Of a DNA stretch of 64,000 nucleotides, positions 8,463 to 17,791 are shown one piece after another. Every line of letters begins with the position of its first letter. Position 1 is the stretch's first letter. This DNA is from Peribacillus frigoritolerans (GTDB lineage: Bacteria; Bacillota; Bacilli; Bacillales; DSM-1321), in NCBI RefSeq assembly GCF_040250305.1, contig NZ_CP158190.1, positions 4,000,001-4,064,000 on the forward strand. Reading direction: 5' to 3'. A model generated the notes under the pieces. The model was not told where the DNA came from. It was given only the letters and a program-made list of their open reading frames with translations, and made no database searches. The translations under genes and the position numbers were made by a program.

Positions 8463-8585
8463 TACAAGCAGTCCGATTCTTAACTTCCTAATCAAATAGG
8501 GGGAAGTTACATGCTGCTACATAAAAAGGGGCCTCCCCCTTTCAAAGTATAGGAATCCAGAACTTTGAGAAAGGGAGGCAGGCCC
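8463..8585 (-). terminator. Large hairpin with U-run between yshB and polX
   Basis: Arms at 8528-8547 and 8563-8585 pair over roughly 20 bases (GGGGCCTCCC and CTTTCAAAG blocks) and are followed on the minus strand by TTTTTATG, giving a strong terminator-like structure. A second dyad, AACTTCC ... GGAAGTT, lies just downstream toward polX. Between two genes of a conserved operon this looks like an attenuator or partial terminator that lowers polX-mutS2 relative to zapA-yshB. No polX promoter is obvious in the remaining sequence. Confidence 0.6.
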
Positions 8586-8598
8586 ACTTATACTGACA

Positions 8599-9144
8599 TT
8601 AAGATTGTTTTAGATCATGAAACCAAAGTTCCTTCACTTGCTCGGAAAGGAACGGCGTATGTTTCACGATCGATTCTGCCAGAAATGAGCCCGTTAATGG
8701 TTTCTGGATGGAATCCATTGGCAGCATGGCAGCTATATATAATATAATAAACATGATAAGATAGACTTCGAGAAAGCCCAATATCCCTCCACCCCAGCGA
8801 TTCAGCTGCTTTAATATCGGAAGATGGGTAATGAAGTTGAGCATCGATCCTATCATTTGCCAAAGAATCTTGGCAGCAAAGAAAATGATTGCAAAGGCAA
8901 TTGCATTGTAATATGCCGTATCAAGCCCGACTGTATCGAAAAACATATTAAGGGTTGAGGAATCACCCATCGTTGGAAACGGAATCCACAATTTCAAATT
9001 GGGAGCAAGATCTCCGTAAAATACATAGGCGACGATGAAGGCTACTATGAACCCTGTCATATGAACCGTTTGTAAAATGAAGCCACGCTTTAAACCGATT
9101 AATAAACCGATTAAAAGAATGGCCAGAATTGCTAAATCAAGCAT
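8599..9144 (-). CDS. yshB: CvpA-family membrane protein YshB
   Basis: A 181-residue protein with four predicted membrane segments (about 3-20, 25-45, 78-100 and 115-140), matching the CvpA family whose E. coli member is needed for colicin V production; its role in bacilli is unclear. The ATG at 9144 follows AAGGACT. It starts five bases after the zapA stop codon, so the two are translationally close. Confidence 0.82.
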   Translation of the reverse strand: MLDLAILAILLIGLLIGLKRGFILQTVHMTGFIVAFIVAYVFYGDLAPNLKLWIPFPTMGDSSTLNMFFDTVGLDTAYYNAIAFAIIFFAAKILWQMIGSMLNFITHLPILKQLNRWGGGILGFLEVYLIMFIILYIAAMLPMDSIQKPLTGSFLAESIVKHTPFLSEQVKELWFHDLKQS

Positions 9145-9148
9145 GTAC

Positions 9149-9409
9149 TCAGTCCTTCTCTCTCTTTAATTCCAGTTGAAGCTGGTCTAGTTCATCTTTT
9201 AATTTAATATATTCGTGGATGGTATTCACGGCCGTTAGCACCGCTAGCTTACTTGTATCCAAGTATGGATTTTTCATCCTGATCTCTCTCATTTTTTCGT
9301 CAACCATCGAAGCGACCAGGCGCATATGACTTGCGCTTTCTGTGCCGACGATTGTATATGGTTGTCCGTATATATCAACTGTTGTTTTATTTCGTTTATC
9401 GTCTGACAA
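9149..9409 (-). CDS. zapA: Cell division protein ZapA
   Basis: FtsZ-associated protein that bundles FtsZ filaments at the division site. The 86-residue protein has the ZapA N-terminal segment ([15 protein letters not shown]) and a C-terminal coiled coil (about 62-86). The initiation codon is TTG at 9409, seven bases from a GGGGG ribosome-binding site; there is no ATG in the region. It is first in the operon, divergent from rnhC. A possible promoter upstream has TATGAT as its -10 but a weak -35. Confidence 0.93.
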   Translation of the reverse strand: MSDDKRNKTTVDIYGQPYTIVGTESASHMRLVASMVDEKMREIRMKNPYLDTSKLAVLTAVNTIHEYIKLKDELDQLQLELKREKD

Positions 9410-9582
9410 AATGATGCCCCCAATCTAAACAATCCTAATTCTATCATATCACGAAGTTTTTCGTCATGAAAGAGAGTACATCGTCATTTCTCGCATAAAA
9501 ATTTCAATAATTTGTCAAACGAAAACGAATTTTAGGAAGAGGATTACCTAATAAACAAAATGAAGTTAGGAGCTTACCCATT

Positions 9583-10542
9583 ATGTCCCATGTTGTTTTA
9601 CTTATCAGTCCTGAACAAATAAAGGCGATGAAGTCCCACTATTCTTCATCCTTGGCCGCCAAGCTGCCGCCCGGGAGCATCTTTTCCGCCAAACCGCCGC
9701 TATGTACGGTGACAGCCTATAAATCTGGAAAGGTGCTTTTTCAGGGGAAAAATGCCGAACTAGAAGCGGTAAAATGGCAAAATAGCACCACTGCTGCTGC
9801 TCCAAAGAAAAAAACGGCATCCCCTGCATCAGTCAATGTCCATCGATATTCGCCGCCTGCAAATATCGGGACCATGTCTGTGATTGGATCCGATGAGGTC
9901 GGAACAGGAGACTATTTCGGCCCGATCACCGTCGTAGCCGTATATGCAAAAAAGGAGCAACTAGCCCTATTAAAGGAGCTTGGTGTCCAGGATTCTAAAA
10001 ATCTCAAAGATCCACAGATCATCGAAATTGCCAAACAGATTAAGGATGTAGTGCCATTCAGCCTGCTCACATGCGACAACCCGAAATATAATGCGCTCCA
10101 GGCAAAGGGAATGTCACAAGGAAAAATGAAGGCACTCCTCCATAACCAAGCAATCAAGAATCTCATGCAAAAAATCCACCCGGAACAAGCGGAAGCGGTC
10201 CTTATTGATCAATTTGCTCAACCAGAGGTATTTTTCAATTACCTTAAAGGGCAAGAACTATTTCAAGCTAATGCCACCTATCTATGCACAAAAGCGGAAG
10301 GCATACACCTTGGAGTAGCAGCCGCATCCATCCTGGCCCGATATGCATTCGTCAAACGCTTTGACTTGCTGAGTGAAAAAGCCGGATTCAAAATCCCTAA
10401 AGGAGCCGGATTTGCAGTCGATGAAGCGGCCGCAAGATTGATTCACGAAAAAGGAATCGATTCATTACACGAATTCACGAAAACCCATTTTGCCAACACA
10501 GAAAAAGCGAAGCGATTATATCAACAGAAATATCATAAATAG
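9583..10542 (+). CDS. rnhC: Ribonuclease HIII
   Basis: Cleaves RNA in RNA-DNA hybrids and acts at R-loops and lagging-strand primers. The 319-residue protein has the N-terminal TBP-like substrate-binding domain (1-80) characteristic of RNase HIII, and the catalytic domain with GSDEVGTGDYFGP (102-114; D104 and E105 catalytic) and further acidic residues in LIDQF. AGGAG precedes the ATG by ten bases. Divergent from zapA, convergent with pheT across the tandem array. Confidence 0.95.
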   Translation: MSHVVLLISPEQIKAMKSHYSSSLAAKLPPGSIFSAKPPLCTVTAYKSGKVLFQGKNAELEAVKWQNSTTAAAPKKKTASPASVNVHRYSPPANIGTMSVIGSDEVGTGDYFGPITVVAVYAKKEQLALLKELGVQDSKNLKDPQIIEIAKQIKDVVPFSLLTCDNPKYNALQAKGMSQGKMKALLHNQAIKNLMQKIHPEQAEAVLIDQFAQPEVFFNYLKGQELFQANATYLCTKAEGIHLGVAAASILARYAFVKRFDLLSEKAGFKIPKGAGFAVDEAAARLIHEKGIDSLHEFTKTHFANTEKAKRLYQQKYHK

Positions 10543-10545
10543 AAG

Positions 10546-10579
10546 AAAGCGGCTGATCTTTTGGAAAAGCCGCCTTTTT
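10546..10579 (+). terminator. rnhC terminator
   Basis: GCGGCT (10549-10554) pairs with AGCCGC (10568-10573), followed by CTTTTT. The first tandem-repeat unit starts in its U-tract. Confidence 0.85.
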
Positions 10580-11066
10580 CTCGTGAGGTTGCGCGGTTTA
10601 CTCGTGAATTCGTGACATTTACTCGTGAGTTTACGCCATTTACTCGTGAGTTCACGCTATTTACTCGTGAGTTTGCACCATTTACTCGTGAGTTTGCACC
10701 ATTTACTCGTGAATGCACCATTTACTCGTGAGTTTGCACCATTTACTCGTGAGTTTACGCCATTTACTCGTGAGTTTGCACCATTTACTCGTGAATTCAC
10801 GCTATTTACTCGTGAATTCTCGCGTTTTACTCGTGAATTTGCTATTTACTCGTGAGTTTACGCCATTTACTCGTGAGTTTGTACCGTTTACTCGTGAGTT
10901 TGCACCATTTACTCGTGAATTCACGCTATTTACTCGTGAATTCTTGCGGTTTTCTCGTGAATTTGCTATTTAGTCGTGAGTTTGCACCATTTACTCGTGA
11001 GTTTGCACCATTTACTCGTGAATTCACGCTATTTACTCGTGAGTTTGCACCGTTTTCTCGTGAAAT
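10576..11066. repeat. Tandem array of 24 units, 21 bp each
   Basis: Twenty-three complete units plus a partial twenty-fourth, directly adjacent with no spacers. Twenty complete units are 21 bp and three (7, 13 and 19) are 19 bp. The invariant part is TTTACTCGTGA (TTTT or TTTA plus CTCGTGA); the remainder is one of a few variants: GTTTGCACCA, GTTTACGCCA, AATTCACGCTA, or the short AATTTGCTA. Units 11, 17 and 22 contain the 12-bp palindrome CGTGAATTCACG. A block of four units (10-13) recurs as 16-19, 124 bp on, so the array grew by segmental duplication. It lies exactly between the convergent rnhC and pheT terminators. Open frames across it merely reflect the 7-codon period and are broken by the 19-bp units. 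Confidence 0.95.
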
Positions 11067-11109
11067 CCAAAAAGACAGCTCCCCAAGATTCAGGGAGCTG
11101 TCTTTTTGG
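11067..11109. terminator. Bidirectional terminator at the end of pheT
   Basis: A near-perfect inverted repeat, CCAAAAAGACAGCTCCC pairing with GGGAGCTGTCTTTTTGG around a short loop, giving U-tracts in both directions. It ends pheT on minus and closes the repeat array on plus. Confidence 0.9.
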
Positions 11110-11111
11110 TT

Positions 11112-13526
11112 TTATCCTCTTAGCTCTGCGCCGGCTTTTTCTTTAACGGCTTCAAGCACTTTATCATGTGCTTTTGTAATGTCCTCGTCCGTCAGTGTAC
11201 GTTCCGGGTCGAAGTATTTCAGTGAGTAGGCAATGGATTTCTTGCCTTCCTCCATTCTTTCACCTTCGTATAAGTCAAAGATGCTTACTTCTTTCAGCAG
11301 CTTGCCACCAGCTTCTTCAATAATATCTTGAATGTCCCCGGCTTTCGTAGCTTGATCCACAACAAGCGCTATATCGCGTGTGGTTGATGGATAGCGCGGA
11401 ATGGTTTGGTACGAAATCGGCGCGACTTCGGCTTCTGCCAATGCTTTTAAGGAAAGTTCGAAAATGTATGTTTCTTTAATATCCAAGTCTTTTTGGACAG
11501 TTGGGTGCACTTGGCCGATAAAGCCAATCACTTCACCATTCAATAGTATTTCCGCTGTCCGTCCTGGATGCATGTCGTTGATTTCCGCTTGGCGATAACT
11601 GATTTGATCAGCTAATCCAAGTGTGTCGAATAATGCTTCGATCACGCCTTTGGCTACAAAGAAATCCACTGGTTTCTTTTCACCTTGCCATAAATGTGAC
11701 TCCCATAGGCCTGTGATTGCTCCAGCAATATGTTCTTTTTCTTCAGGCAGTTCTTGTTCGTCACGCTTAAAGAATACCGAACCGATTTCATACAGTGCCA
11801 GTGAATCAATTTGGCGAGCATTGTTATATTTCACGACTTCCAGCAATTGAGGCACGATGCTTAAACGCAGCTGGCTCCGTTCTTCACTCATTGGCATTGC
11901 TAATCGTATGGATTCTCTTGCTTCCAATGCGAATTGTGACGCTTTTTCCTGGCTTGTCAGTGAATAGGTCACCGCTTGATAAAGGCCTGCGCCTTCAAGT
12001 GTACGGCGTGCCTTCCGCCGTTTAATTTGATAGTCAGTCAATTGGCCTGGGGTAGCAGAACCGATTGGCAGTGTAGCGGGAATGTTATCATATCCATATA
12101 AACGTGCAGCCTCTTCGACTAAATCAGCTTCAATCGTAATATCGCCACGGCGCGTCGGCACTGTGATCGTGAATGTTTCATTGTCAAGTTCCACTCCGAA
12201 TTGCAGACGTTTGAAGATTGACTCCACAACTGATACGGTCATGCTTGTGCCAAGAAGGGTGTTGATTTTTTCAAGAGTGATGTTAATGACCGCAGGTTCC
12301 ATTGTCAATTCGTCAACTTCTGCTGCTCCTTGTAAGACTGTTCCGCCTGCATATTGTGCAATCAATTGTGCTGCACGTTCTCCAGCTTCACGAACACGGG
12401 CCGGGTCGACGCCTTTTTCAAAGCGGGCACTGGCTTCACTACGTAATCCATGGTCCTTTGAAGCTTTGCGAACTACTGTACCTGCAAAATATGCACTTTC
12501 AATAATGATGTTCGTCGTATCATTTTTCACTTCGGAATCCGCTCCGCCCATCACACCAGCAATCGCAACAGGCTCGCTGCCATTTGTGATCACTAAATGG
12601 TCAGGTGTCAAAGTGCGTTCCGCTTCATCCAATGTTACGATTTTTTCAGCATCCTTCGCTCTGCGGATGACGATTTCCTTTGAACCAAAGCGGTCATAAT
12701 CAAAGGCATGGAGAGGTTGGCCGTATTCAAGTAAAATGTAGTTCGTGATATCCACCACATTATTATGAGGTCGGATACCTGCAGACATCAACCTAGTTTG
12801 CATCCAAAGCGGTGAGGGTCCAATCTTAACATCTTTGATGATTTTAGCAATGTATATCGGGTTATCTTCTTTCGCTTCCACTTTGACACTGATATAATCA
12901 GTTGCTTTTTCAGCAGCCTCTTCTTTCTCGACTACCGGCCATTTCACTTCCCGGCCTAGAATGGCTCCCACTTCGTATGCAACACCAAGCATACTCAATG
13001 CGTCGGAGCGGTTTGGAGTCAGCCCAAGTTCCAGCACTTCATCACTTAAACCAAGTTCCTCCAATGCATCTTTCCCTACTTCCACATCATTAGGGAAGAC
13101 GAAGATACCTGTCGCATAATCCTTGGAAACAAGCTTGGATTCGAAGCCCAATTCTTGAAGCGAGCAAATCATCCCGTGCGATTCCTCTCCGCGAAGTTTC
13201 GCTTTCTTGATTTTGAAATTACCTGGAAGGACTGCGCCAACAGTAGCGACTGCGACTTTTTGGCCTTTATCTACATTCGGTGCTCCACAAATGATCTGAA
13301 CGGGATTTTCGGCCCCGATATCAACTTGGCATTTATTCAATTTATCCGCATTTGGATGTTGTTCACGTTCTATGACATGCCCGATGACGACCCCTTTTAG
13401 CCCTTCACTTTTCTTTTCCACCCCTTCAACTTCAATGCCGCTTTTCGTGATTTTGTCAGCTAGCTCCGTCGCATTGATGCCTGAAAGGTCAACATAATCT
13501 TGTAACCATTTATATGAAACAAACAT
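11112..13526 (-). CDS. pheT: Phenylalanine--tRNA ligase beta subunit
   Basis: Large subunit of the heterotetrameric PheRS. The 804-residue protein has an N-terminal tRNA-binding OB fold (about 40-155), the B3/B4 editing domain (about 210-400), the B5 domain and the C-terminal ferredoxin-fold anticodon-binding domain ([13 protein letters not shown] near 711). Length is the family norm. AGGAGG precedes the ATG. It follows pheS by 28 bases and ends at the terminator facing the tandem array. Confidence 0.97.
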   Translation of the reverse strand: MFVSYKWLQDYVDLSGINATELADKITKSGIEVEGVEKKSEGLKGVVIGHVIEREQHPNADKLNKCQVDIGAENPVQIICGAPNVDKGQKVAVATVGAVLPGNFKIKKAKLRGEESHGMICSLQELGFESKLVSKDYATGIFVFPNDVEVGKDALEELGLSDEVLELGLTPNRSDALSMLGVAYEVGAILGREVKWPVVEKEEAAEKATDYISVKVEAKEDNPIYIAKIIKDVKIGPSPLWMQTRLMSAGIRPHNNVVDITNYILLEYGQPLHAFDYDRFGSKEIVIRRAKDAEKIVTLDEAERTLTPDHLVITNGSEPVAIAGVMGGADSEVKNDTTNIIIESAYFAGTVVRKASKDHGLRSEASARFEKGVDPARVREAGERAAQLIAQYAGGTVLQGAAEVDELTMEPAVINITLEKINTLLGTSMTVSVVESIFKRLQFGVELDNETFTITVPTRRGDITIEADLVEEAARLYGYDNIPATLPIGSATPGQLTDYQIKRRKARRTLEGAGLYQAVTYSLTSQEKASQFALEARESIRLAMPMSEERSQLRLSIVPQLLEVVKYNNARQIDSLALYEIGSVFFKRDEQELPEEKEHIAGAITGLWESHLWQGEKKPVDFFVAKGVIEALFDTLGLADQISYRQAEINDMHPGRTAEILLNGEVIGFIGQVHPTVQKDLDIKETYIFELSLKALAEAEVAPISYQTIPRYPSTTRDIALVVDQATKAGDIQDIIEEAGGKLLKEVSIFDLYEGERMEEGKKSIAYSLKYFDPERTLTDEDITKAHDKVLEAVKEKAGAELRG

Positions 13527-13554
13527 GGTAGGTCCTCCTTTTTAAAATAAAAAT

Positions 13555-14598
13555 TTATGCTTCGTGATGGTTGAATTGTTTTAAGAATCGAACATCATTC
13601 GTATAGAAATGACGGATATCGTCCACACCGTACTTCAACATGGCAATCCGTTCCACGCCGATTCCAAATGCGAATCCAGAGTATTTCTTGGAATCGAAGC
13701 CAGCCATTTCAAGGACGTTCGGATGAACGATCCCGCCGCCAAGCACTTCGATCCAGCCTGTTTGTTTACATACGCTGCAGCCTTTACCGCCGCAGATTTT
13801 ACAAGAAATATCCACTTCGACGGAAGGCTCCGTAAATGGGAAGAAACTTGGACGAAGACGGATTTCACGGTCTTGCCCGAATACTTTTTTCGCAAATACG
13901 TCTAGCGTTCCTTTCAGGTCGCTCATGCTGATGTTCTCATCGATGACCAAGCCTTCAATTTGCTGGAATTGGTGGGAGTGTGTCGCATCATCGTTATCAC
14001 GGCGATAAACTTTTCCTGGGCAAATGATTTTAACAGGACCTTGACCTTTATGTTTTTCCATCGTTCTGGCTTGAACAGGTGAAGTGTGCGTACGCATAAG
14101 GATTTCATCCGTGATGTAGAAGGAATCCTGCATATCACGTGCCGGATGGCTTTTTGGCAAGTTAAGTGCCTCGAAGTTGTAGTAGTCGCTTTCGACTTCA
14201 GGACCTTCCGCAACGGTATAACCCATCCCGATGAATAAGTCTTCGATTTCTTCCACGACACGTGTTAATGGGTGTAGATTCCCCTTGTTTACCGGACGTC
14301 CTGGAAGTGTGACGTCAATCGTTTCAGTTGCTAGCTTGGCATTGACTGCCGCAGTTTCAAGCGCTTTTTGTTTCTCCTCGATCTTTGTTGCGATTGCTTC
14401 CCGTACATCATTGGCTAGTGCCCCGATTTTCGGGCGTTCTTCGGCAGATAATTTACCCATGCCGCGCAATACCTCAGTGATTGGCCCTTTTTTCCCTAAA
14501 TAAGCAACACGGACTTCATTCAGTTCTTTTAATTCGGAAGCGGCGGCAACTTTTTGCAACGCTTCTTCCTGCAGTTCTAGTAAACGTTCCTGCATCAT
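13555..14598 (-). CDS. pheS: Phenylalanine--tRNA ligase alpha subunit
   Basis: Catalytic subunit of PheRS, a class II synthetase. The 347-residue protein has an N-terminal coiled coil and the class II core with [19 protein letters not shown], the [14 protein letters not shown] region and the C-terminal [17 protein letters not shown] motif 3. Two adjacent ATGs follow AGGAGG at five and eight bases; either could initiate. Controlled by a T-box leader directly upstream and cotranscribed with pheT. Confidence 0.97.
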   Translation of the reverse strand: MMQERLLELQEEALQKVAAASELKELNEVRVAYLGKKGPITEVLRGMGKLSAEERPKIGALANDVREAIATKIEEKQKALETAAVNAKLATETIDVTLPGRPVNKGNLHPLTRVVEEIEDLFIGMGYTVAEGPEVESDYYNFEALNLPKSHPARDMQDSFYITDEILMRTHTSPVQARTMEKHKGQGPVKIICPGKVYRRDNDDATHSHQFQQIEGLVIDENISMSDLKGTLDVFAKKVFGQDREIRLRPSFFPFTEPSVEVDISCKICGGKGCSVCKQTGWIEVLGGGIVHPNVLEMAGFDSKKYSGFAFGIGVERIAMLKYGVDDIRHFYTNDVRFLKQFNHHEA

Positions 14599-14635
14599 GT
14601 CTTCCTCCTTTATTTTCCTTTTGTAAAAATGAACA

Positions 14636-14905
14636 CAAAAAAACCCCGATCCCTAAAGGGACGAGGTTTATGTATCGCGGTACCACCCTTATTAGTGCAC
14701 AAACAAAAAAGCTTCTGCACTCACTTCATTAAAAATAACGGCTCTTCACCGGAACATTTTTCGGACAATCTGTCTTCCCAATGCCAACTCGAAAGGTGAA
14801 TTCACTTAAGCAATGCCATAAAAATGCTTTCAGTCAAGGCATTTTCTCCCTGGATATGGTTAACTAAAGCTACTACTCTTTGTCATCGTTGTTTTCATTA
14901 TAAAA
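14636..14905 (-). promoter_or_regulatory. T-box leader of pheST
   Basis: A tRNA-sensing leader. The T-box sequence GGGTGGTACCGCG reads on minus at 14688-14676, followed by the terminator hairpin (14640-14668, loop AAA, then a run of T). Stem I contains AGGGAG and a candidate specifier UUC (14800-14798), a phenylalanine codon fitting the downstream genes. Uncharged tRNA-Phe would favour the antiterminator. Confidence 0.92.
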
Positions 14906-14914
14906 TTCTGTTTT

Positions 14915-14943
14915 ATTATATTATAATTCTTCGGCCGTTTCAA
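14915..14943 (-). promoter_or_regulatory. Promoter of the pheST T-box transcript
   Basis: TTGAAA (14943-14938) and TATAAT (14920-14915) on the minus strand, 17 bases apart. The -35 overlaps the last codons of ysgA. Confidence 0.7.
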
Positions 14944-15698
14944 ATCGATTTTCGTAAATGGTACATTAAAATCCCGGCAGCGATACCCACATTCAATGAT
15001 TCGCTTTTTCCGTAGATGGGAATATAGAGGTTTTTAGTCGTTTTCTCCAGTAATTCCTTCGATACTCCTTGGCCTTCATTACCGACCAGCAGGGCAAACC
15101 GGGAAGACTTTTCCACTTCCTCAAATGGCGATGCGCCTTCTAATGCCGTGCCATAAACCGGTGTGCCGCTTTGCTTCAGCTCATCGATGATTTCGGAAAG
15201 GTTCCCTTTAATGACAGGCATATGAAAGAGGCTTCCTTGCGTCGAACGGACCACTTTAGGATTATACAAATCAGCACACCCTTCGCCAAGTATCACCGCA
15301 TCGATTCCAGCTGCATCCGCTGTCCTGATCATCGTTCCAATATTACCCGGATCTTGAACGGCATCGATCAACAATAGCTTATCCGGATTGATGGACGCCA
15401 TGCTCGTTGATTTCTGCTCACAAACCGCAGCAATTCCCTGCGGGGCTTCGGTATCGCATATCGCCTTCATAATATCATTTTTCACATAAATGAGTTCTGT
15501 GCCTTCCACCTTAAAATGGGCAGGCATTTCAGTTTCTTCATTTATGATCACTTCCAAGACGATTTCTTCTTTTAAGGCTTCTTCAACTAGGTGAAAACCC
15601 TCGATTAAATATTTACCTGTTTTATCGCGTTCTTTTTTGGTCAAAAGTTTTTTCCATTGCTTAACTTGCGGGTTTTTTACGGATTCTATATATTTCAA
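14940..15698 (-). CDS. ysgA: SpoU-family 23S rRNA 2'-O-methyltransferase YsgA (RlmP)
   Basis: TrmH/SpoU-type RNA 2'-O-ribose methyltransferase; the B. subtilis orthologue has been described as RlmP, modifying 23S rRNA. The 252-residue protein has the N-terminal substrate-binding segment (LKYIESVKNPQVKQWKKL) and the C-terminal knotted SPOUT domain with DPGNIGTMIRTADAAG, LLVGNEGQGVS and IPIYGKSESLNVGIAAGIL. I chose the TTG at 15698, which follows AAAGGAG at nine bases and gives the family length; the 33 upstream codons of the longer frame have no ribosome-binding site. Confidence 0.9.
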   Translation of the reverse strand: MKYIESVKNPQVKQWKKLLTKKERDKTGKYLIEGFHLVEEALKEEIVLEVIINEETEMPAHFKVEGTELIYVKNDIMKAICDTEAPQGIAAVCEQKSTSMASINPDKLLLIDAVQDPGNIGTMIRTADAAGIDAVILGEGCADLYNPKVVRSTQGSLFHMPVIKGNLSEIIDELKQSGTPVYGTALEGASPFEEVEKSSRFALLVGNEGQGVSKELLEKTTKNLYIPIYGKSESLNVGIAAGILMYHLRKSI

Positions 15699-15820
15699 GG
15701 GTAAACGCTCCTTTAACTTCACACTGATTTTCCTATTATAACGCAATTCACATACATATTGCATGCGAGTTTGTGAAATGCTATTAATGTCAGTCATTAT
15801 GTGTTAGAGGAGGAATAATT

Positions 15821-16030
15821 ATGAATTTAAACTTACGTAATGCGATCATCCAAAATGTATCTGGAAATTCGCAAGAGCAGCTGGAAGACACGATTGTCGA
15901 TGCCATACAAAATGGCGAAGAAAAAATGCTTCCTGGATTGGGAGTATTATTCGAGGTCATCTGGCAAAATTCATCCGAGCAGGAAAAACAGGAAATGATT
16001 ACTGCCCTTGAATCAGGATTAAAAAAATAA
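15821..16030 (+). CDS. sspI: Small acid-soluble spore protein SspI
   Basis: A minor spore protein of 69 residues, made in the forespore in B. subtilis. The sequence ([20 protein letters not shown], then [13 protein letters not shown]) is plainly SspI. AGGAGG precedes the ATG. A sigma-G promoter is expected, but I could not place one convincingly. A bidirectional terminator follows at once. Confidence 0.96.
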   Translation: MNLNLRNAIIQNVSGNSQEQLEDTIVDAIQNGEEKMLPGLGVLFEVIWQNSSEQEKQEMITALESGLKK

Positions 16031-16057
16031 CAGCCTTCAGAGGCTGTTATTTTTTTA
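16022..16057. terminator. Bidirectional terminator of sspI and the facing YflT gene
   Basis: AATAACAGCCT / AGGCTGTTATT with a 4-base loop and A/T runs on both sides. The stop codons of both convergent genes fall in the structure. Confidence 0.9.
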
Positions 16058-16430
16058 ATTTCGCTTCGCCAGCCTTAAGTTCTTCGATGGAGACTTCTTC
16101 ATCAAGCAGCAAGATGAATTTTTTAGAGCCCACTTCTTCAAGCATCGCTTTTGTCTCATCATAAGAGTAGCCATATTTCGTGAAAAAGCTGCGTAAATCT
16201 CCAGATCCTTCATCTGTGAAGTAGTGGAAGATTTTTAAAAAAAGAGTGTCCTCCTTATCCTGATTGGCGATGATCAATATATCCGTATGTTCATTTCCAA
16301 GCTGCACATGATTTTTTATATCAGCTGCCACTGTCATTTGGGTGCCAGATACGCCTTTTGCTTTTAAGTCTGAAATTGCAGCAAGTAGTTCCGGATTAGA
16401 GTCAAAAACACCATATACGTTTTTTTCCAT
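16047..16430 (-). CDS. YflT-domain general stress protein, single domain
   Basis: A 127-residue protein that is essentially one YflT/GsmA ('general stress protein 17M') domain: VYGVFDSNPELLAAISDLKA at the N-terminus, then a TVAAD strand, a helix with DEGSGDLRSFF and the C-terminal KFILLLDEE. Molecular function is not established. It is the smallest of three adjacent paralogues (with 16811-17623 and 17792-18721), each with its own promoter and terminator. A sigma-B-like promoter lies upstream at 16481-16505, and the start follows AAGGAGGGGG. Confidence 0.85.
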   Translation of the reverse strand: MEKNVYGVFDSNPELLAAISDLKAKGVSGTQMTVAADIKNHVQLGNEHTDILIIANQDKEDTLFLKIFHYFTDEGSGDLRSFFTKYGYSYDETKAMLEEVGSKKFILLLDEEVSIEELKAGEAKLKK

Positions 16431-16480
16431 GTTTCTCCCCCTCCTTGTTACTTTACTTAAAATAAAATTCCTTTGTCATT

Positions 16481-16505
16481 ATACCTTGCAGCTTTATCAA
16501 TAAAC
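16481..16505 (-). promoter_or_regulatory. Candidate sigma-B promoter of the first YflT gene
   Basis: On minus, GTTTAT (16505-16500), 13 bases, AGGTAT (16486-16481), against consensus GTTTAA-N12-15-GGGTAT: one mismatch in each box. An overlapping TATAAT could also serve sigma-A. Confidence 0.65.
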
Positions 16506-16556
16506 AAGCAAATAGTCTATGGAGACGAACAAGGGAACCCTCTGCCTAAAGGGTTT

Positions 16557-16747
16557 TTATAAAAATAACAGCCTGTAGCTAACTCTAAGAAAATCGAGTT
16601 TGCCTGCAGTTTTATTAAAAAACGCTGCAGTTGATTTCAGAATCCGCCCCCTTTCCGCCGACTGTCTGCCAAGCCACATCAAAGCAAGCGGCTGCGGTGG
16701 CTCGGCTAGCCAGTAATTCGTCAGGAGGGTCGCACATTTCTTCAATC
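16557..16747 (-). pseudogene. Repeat module B, copy 2, with decayed reading frame
   Basis: Positions 16630-16747 align with module B copy 1 (3464-3581) over the full 118 bp with scattered substitutions. Read on minus, a one-base insertion after the GACGAA codons and a one-base deletion near GGCGGATT shift the frame relative to the intact copy, and no start codon with ribosome-binding site precedes it. The 62-aa frame that can be read here mixes frames and is not a credible gene. A hairpin module (CTGTAG ... GCCTGCAG, about 16570-16607) flanks it, as at copy 1. Confidence 0.6.
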
Positions 16748-16769
16748 CAATAACGACTACAGTAAAAAA

Positions 16770-16800
16770 ACAAACAAAAACAGCCTTATGCAGGCTGTTC
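16770..16800 (-). terminator. Terminator of the second YflT gene
   Basis: AACAGCCT / AGGCTGTT (16779-16786, 16792-16799) followed on minus by TTTGTTTGTTTTTTT. Confidence 0.85.
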
Positions 16801-16810
16801 TTGTTGCGTA

Positions 16811-17623
16811 TTACAGATTGTCGGTATTGATTCGATTTTTGATGTATTCATCTTGTAAGCCTTCCTCTTGCTGTCCGCTGGCTGTCGGGCTCAGGGTCCG
16901 ATCCAGTGATCCTTGAGCATCAAGGGCTTTGTCAGTATCGGCAGAAAACGGGTCTGCATGAGGGTCGCTAGCCAGTGTCCCTTCCTGAATCCCTGGTTTT
17001 TGCTTCTTGAATTTTTCTGTGGAATTCCCCCAGATTTCCCTTTCTTGAGCTCGCTTCATATCCAGCTCTTCATTTTCATAGATATTGGCGGAATTTCCGT
17101 GAAGCTCTTCGCTTCTTCCTGGCTGTGCTTCCATTTCCCTTGTTTGATAGGCATTCGCGGTTGTTTCCGGAAAAAGGTTCGGGTCCGGATTGTTCACCAC
17201 CCCTGTTTTAAGCGGATTCTCTGCAGGTGCGCCCGTATCCTCGATGCGATTGGAAGTTATGTTCTCTCGTGCTGTTACGGTTTCCGATTCATCTATAAGA
17301 ATGAGGAATTTTCCGGCCTCCACTTCATTTATATAAGCGGTTGCTTCACTATCGGCAAGCCCTAACTCACCTAGACGGTTCCTTATATCTTCAGAACCCT
17401 CGTTCAGGAAAAAGTGTTTCATTTTATCAATGAAGGATTCCTCGTTAGAGTTAGTAACGACTTCGACATCCGGATCATGCTTTTCATTAACGAAATCCAA
17501 ATCTTCTTTCTTATCAGCCATTACCGTTATTTCCCCTTCATGAACCCCCTTTTCCTTGAGGGATTGTATAGCCTGGATCATTTCTCTTTCCGTATTAAAA
17601 ACACCATATAACGTTTTTCCCAT
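16811..17623 (-). CDS. YflT-domain stress protein with charged C-terminal tail
   Basis: 270 residues. The N-terminal 110 are a YflT domain (LYGVFNTEREMIQAIQSLKE, TVMADKKEDL, DEGSEDIRNRLGELGL, KFLILIDE). The rest is a low-complexity, hydrophilic tail rich in N, E, P and D (about 120-270) with no domain I recognise and no membrane segment. The ATG at 17623 follows GAGGAGG. It has an exact-consensus sigma-B promoter and its own terminator, so it is an independent stress gene next to two paralogues. Confidence 0.82.
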   Translation of the reverse strand: MGKTLYGVFNTEREMIQAIQSLKEKGVHEGEITVMADKKEDLDFVNEKHDPDVEVVTNSNEESFIDKMKHFFLNEGSEDIRNRLGELGLADSEATAYINEVEAGKFLILIDESETVTARENITSNRIEDTGAPAENPLKTGVVNNPDPNLFPETTANAYQTREMEAQPGRSEELHGNSANIYENEELDMKRAQEREIWGNSTEKFKKQKPGIQEGTLASDPHADPFSADTDKALDAQGSLDRTLSPTASGQQEEGLQDEYIKNRINTDNL

Positions 17624-17668
17624 GCATATTCCTCCTCATTTTTCCGATATTTCTTCTTATGTGTATTT

Positions 17669-17693
17669 ATACCCTGATGGGTGCCAATTAAAC
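17669..17693 (-). promoter_or_regulatory. Sigma-B promoter of the second YflT gene
   Basis: GTTTAA (17693-17688), 13 bases, GGGTAT (17674-17669) on minus: an exact match to the B. subtilis sigma-B consensus. Confidence 0.88.
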
Positions 17694-17753
17694 AAAAAGG
17701 TTTGCCTTCCCTAAGCTCGAACCTTTAATCAGCCTTTAAAAACCAAAAGGAAA

Positions 17754-17776
17754 CCTGCAGTTTTTAAAACTGCAGG
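17754..17776 (-). terminator. Terminator of the third YflT gene
   Basis: CCTGCAGTTTT paired with AAAACTGCAGG around one base, then TTTCCTTTT on minus, 16 bases after the stop codon. Confidence 0.75.
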
Positions 17777-17791
17777 CCATTTCCTTCACGC

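Noticed and set aside
10576..11066. CRISPR array
   Set aside because: Units are contiguous with no unique spacers of constant length, the repeat is too short, and no cas genes are present.
10533..11229. Several overlapping open frames with 7-residue repeats (FTREFAP, HLLVSLH, RVNGANS types) read as proteins
   Set aside because: They are translations of the 21-bp tandem array, occur in several frames on both strands, lack ribosome-binding sites and are broken by the 19-bp units.
15730..15800. Sigma-G promoter of sspI
   Set aside because: Expected from biology, but no pair of boxes had acceptable sequence and spacing; GCATG and CTATTAA lie at the wrong distance.
16557..16745. 62-codon minus-strand frame
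   Set aside because: It is the degenerate module B copy read across frameshifts with no ribosome-binding site.
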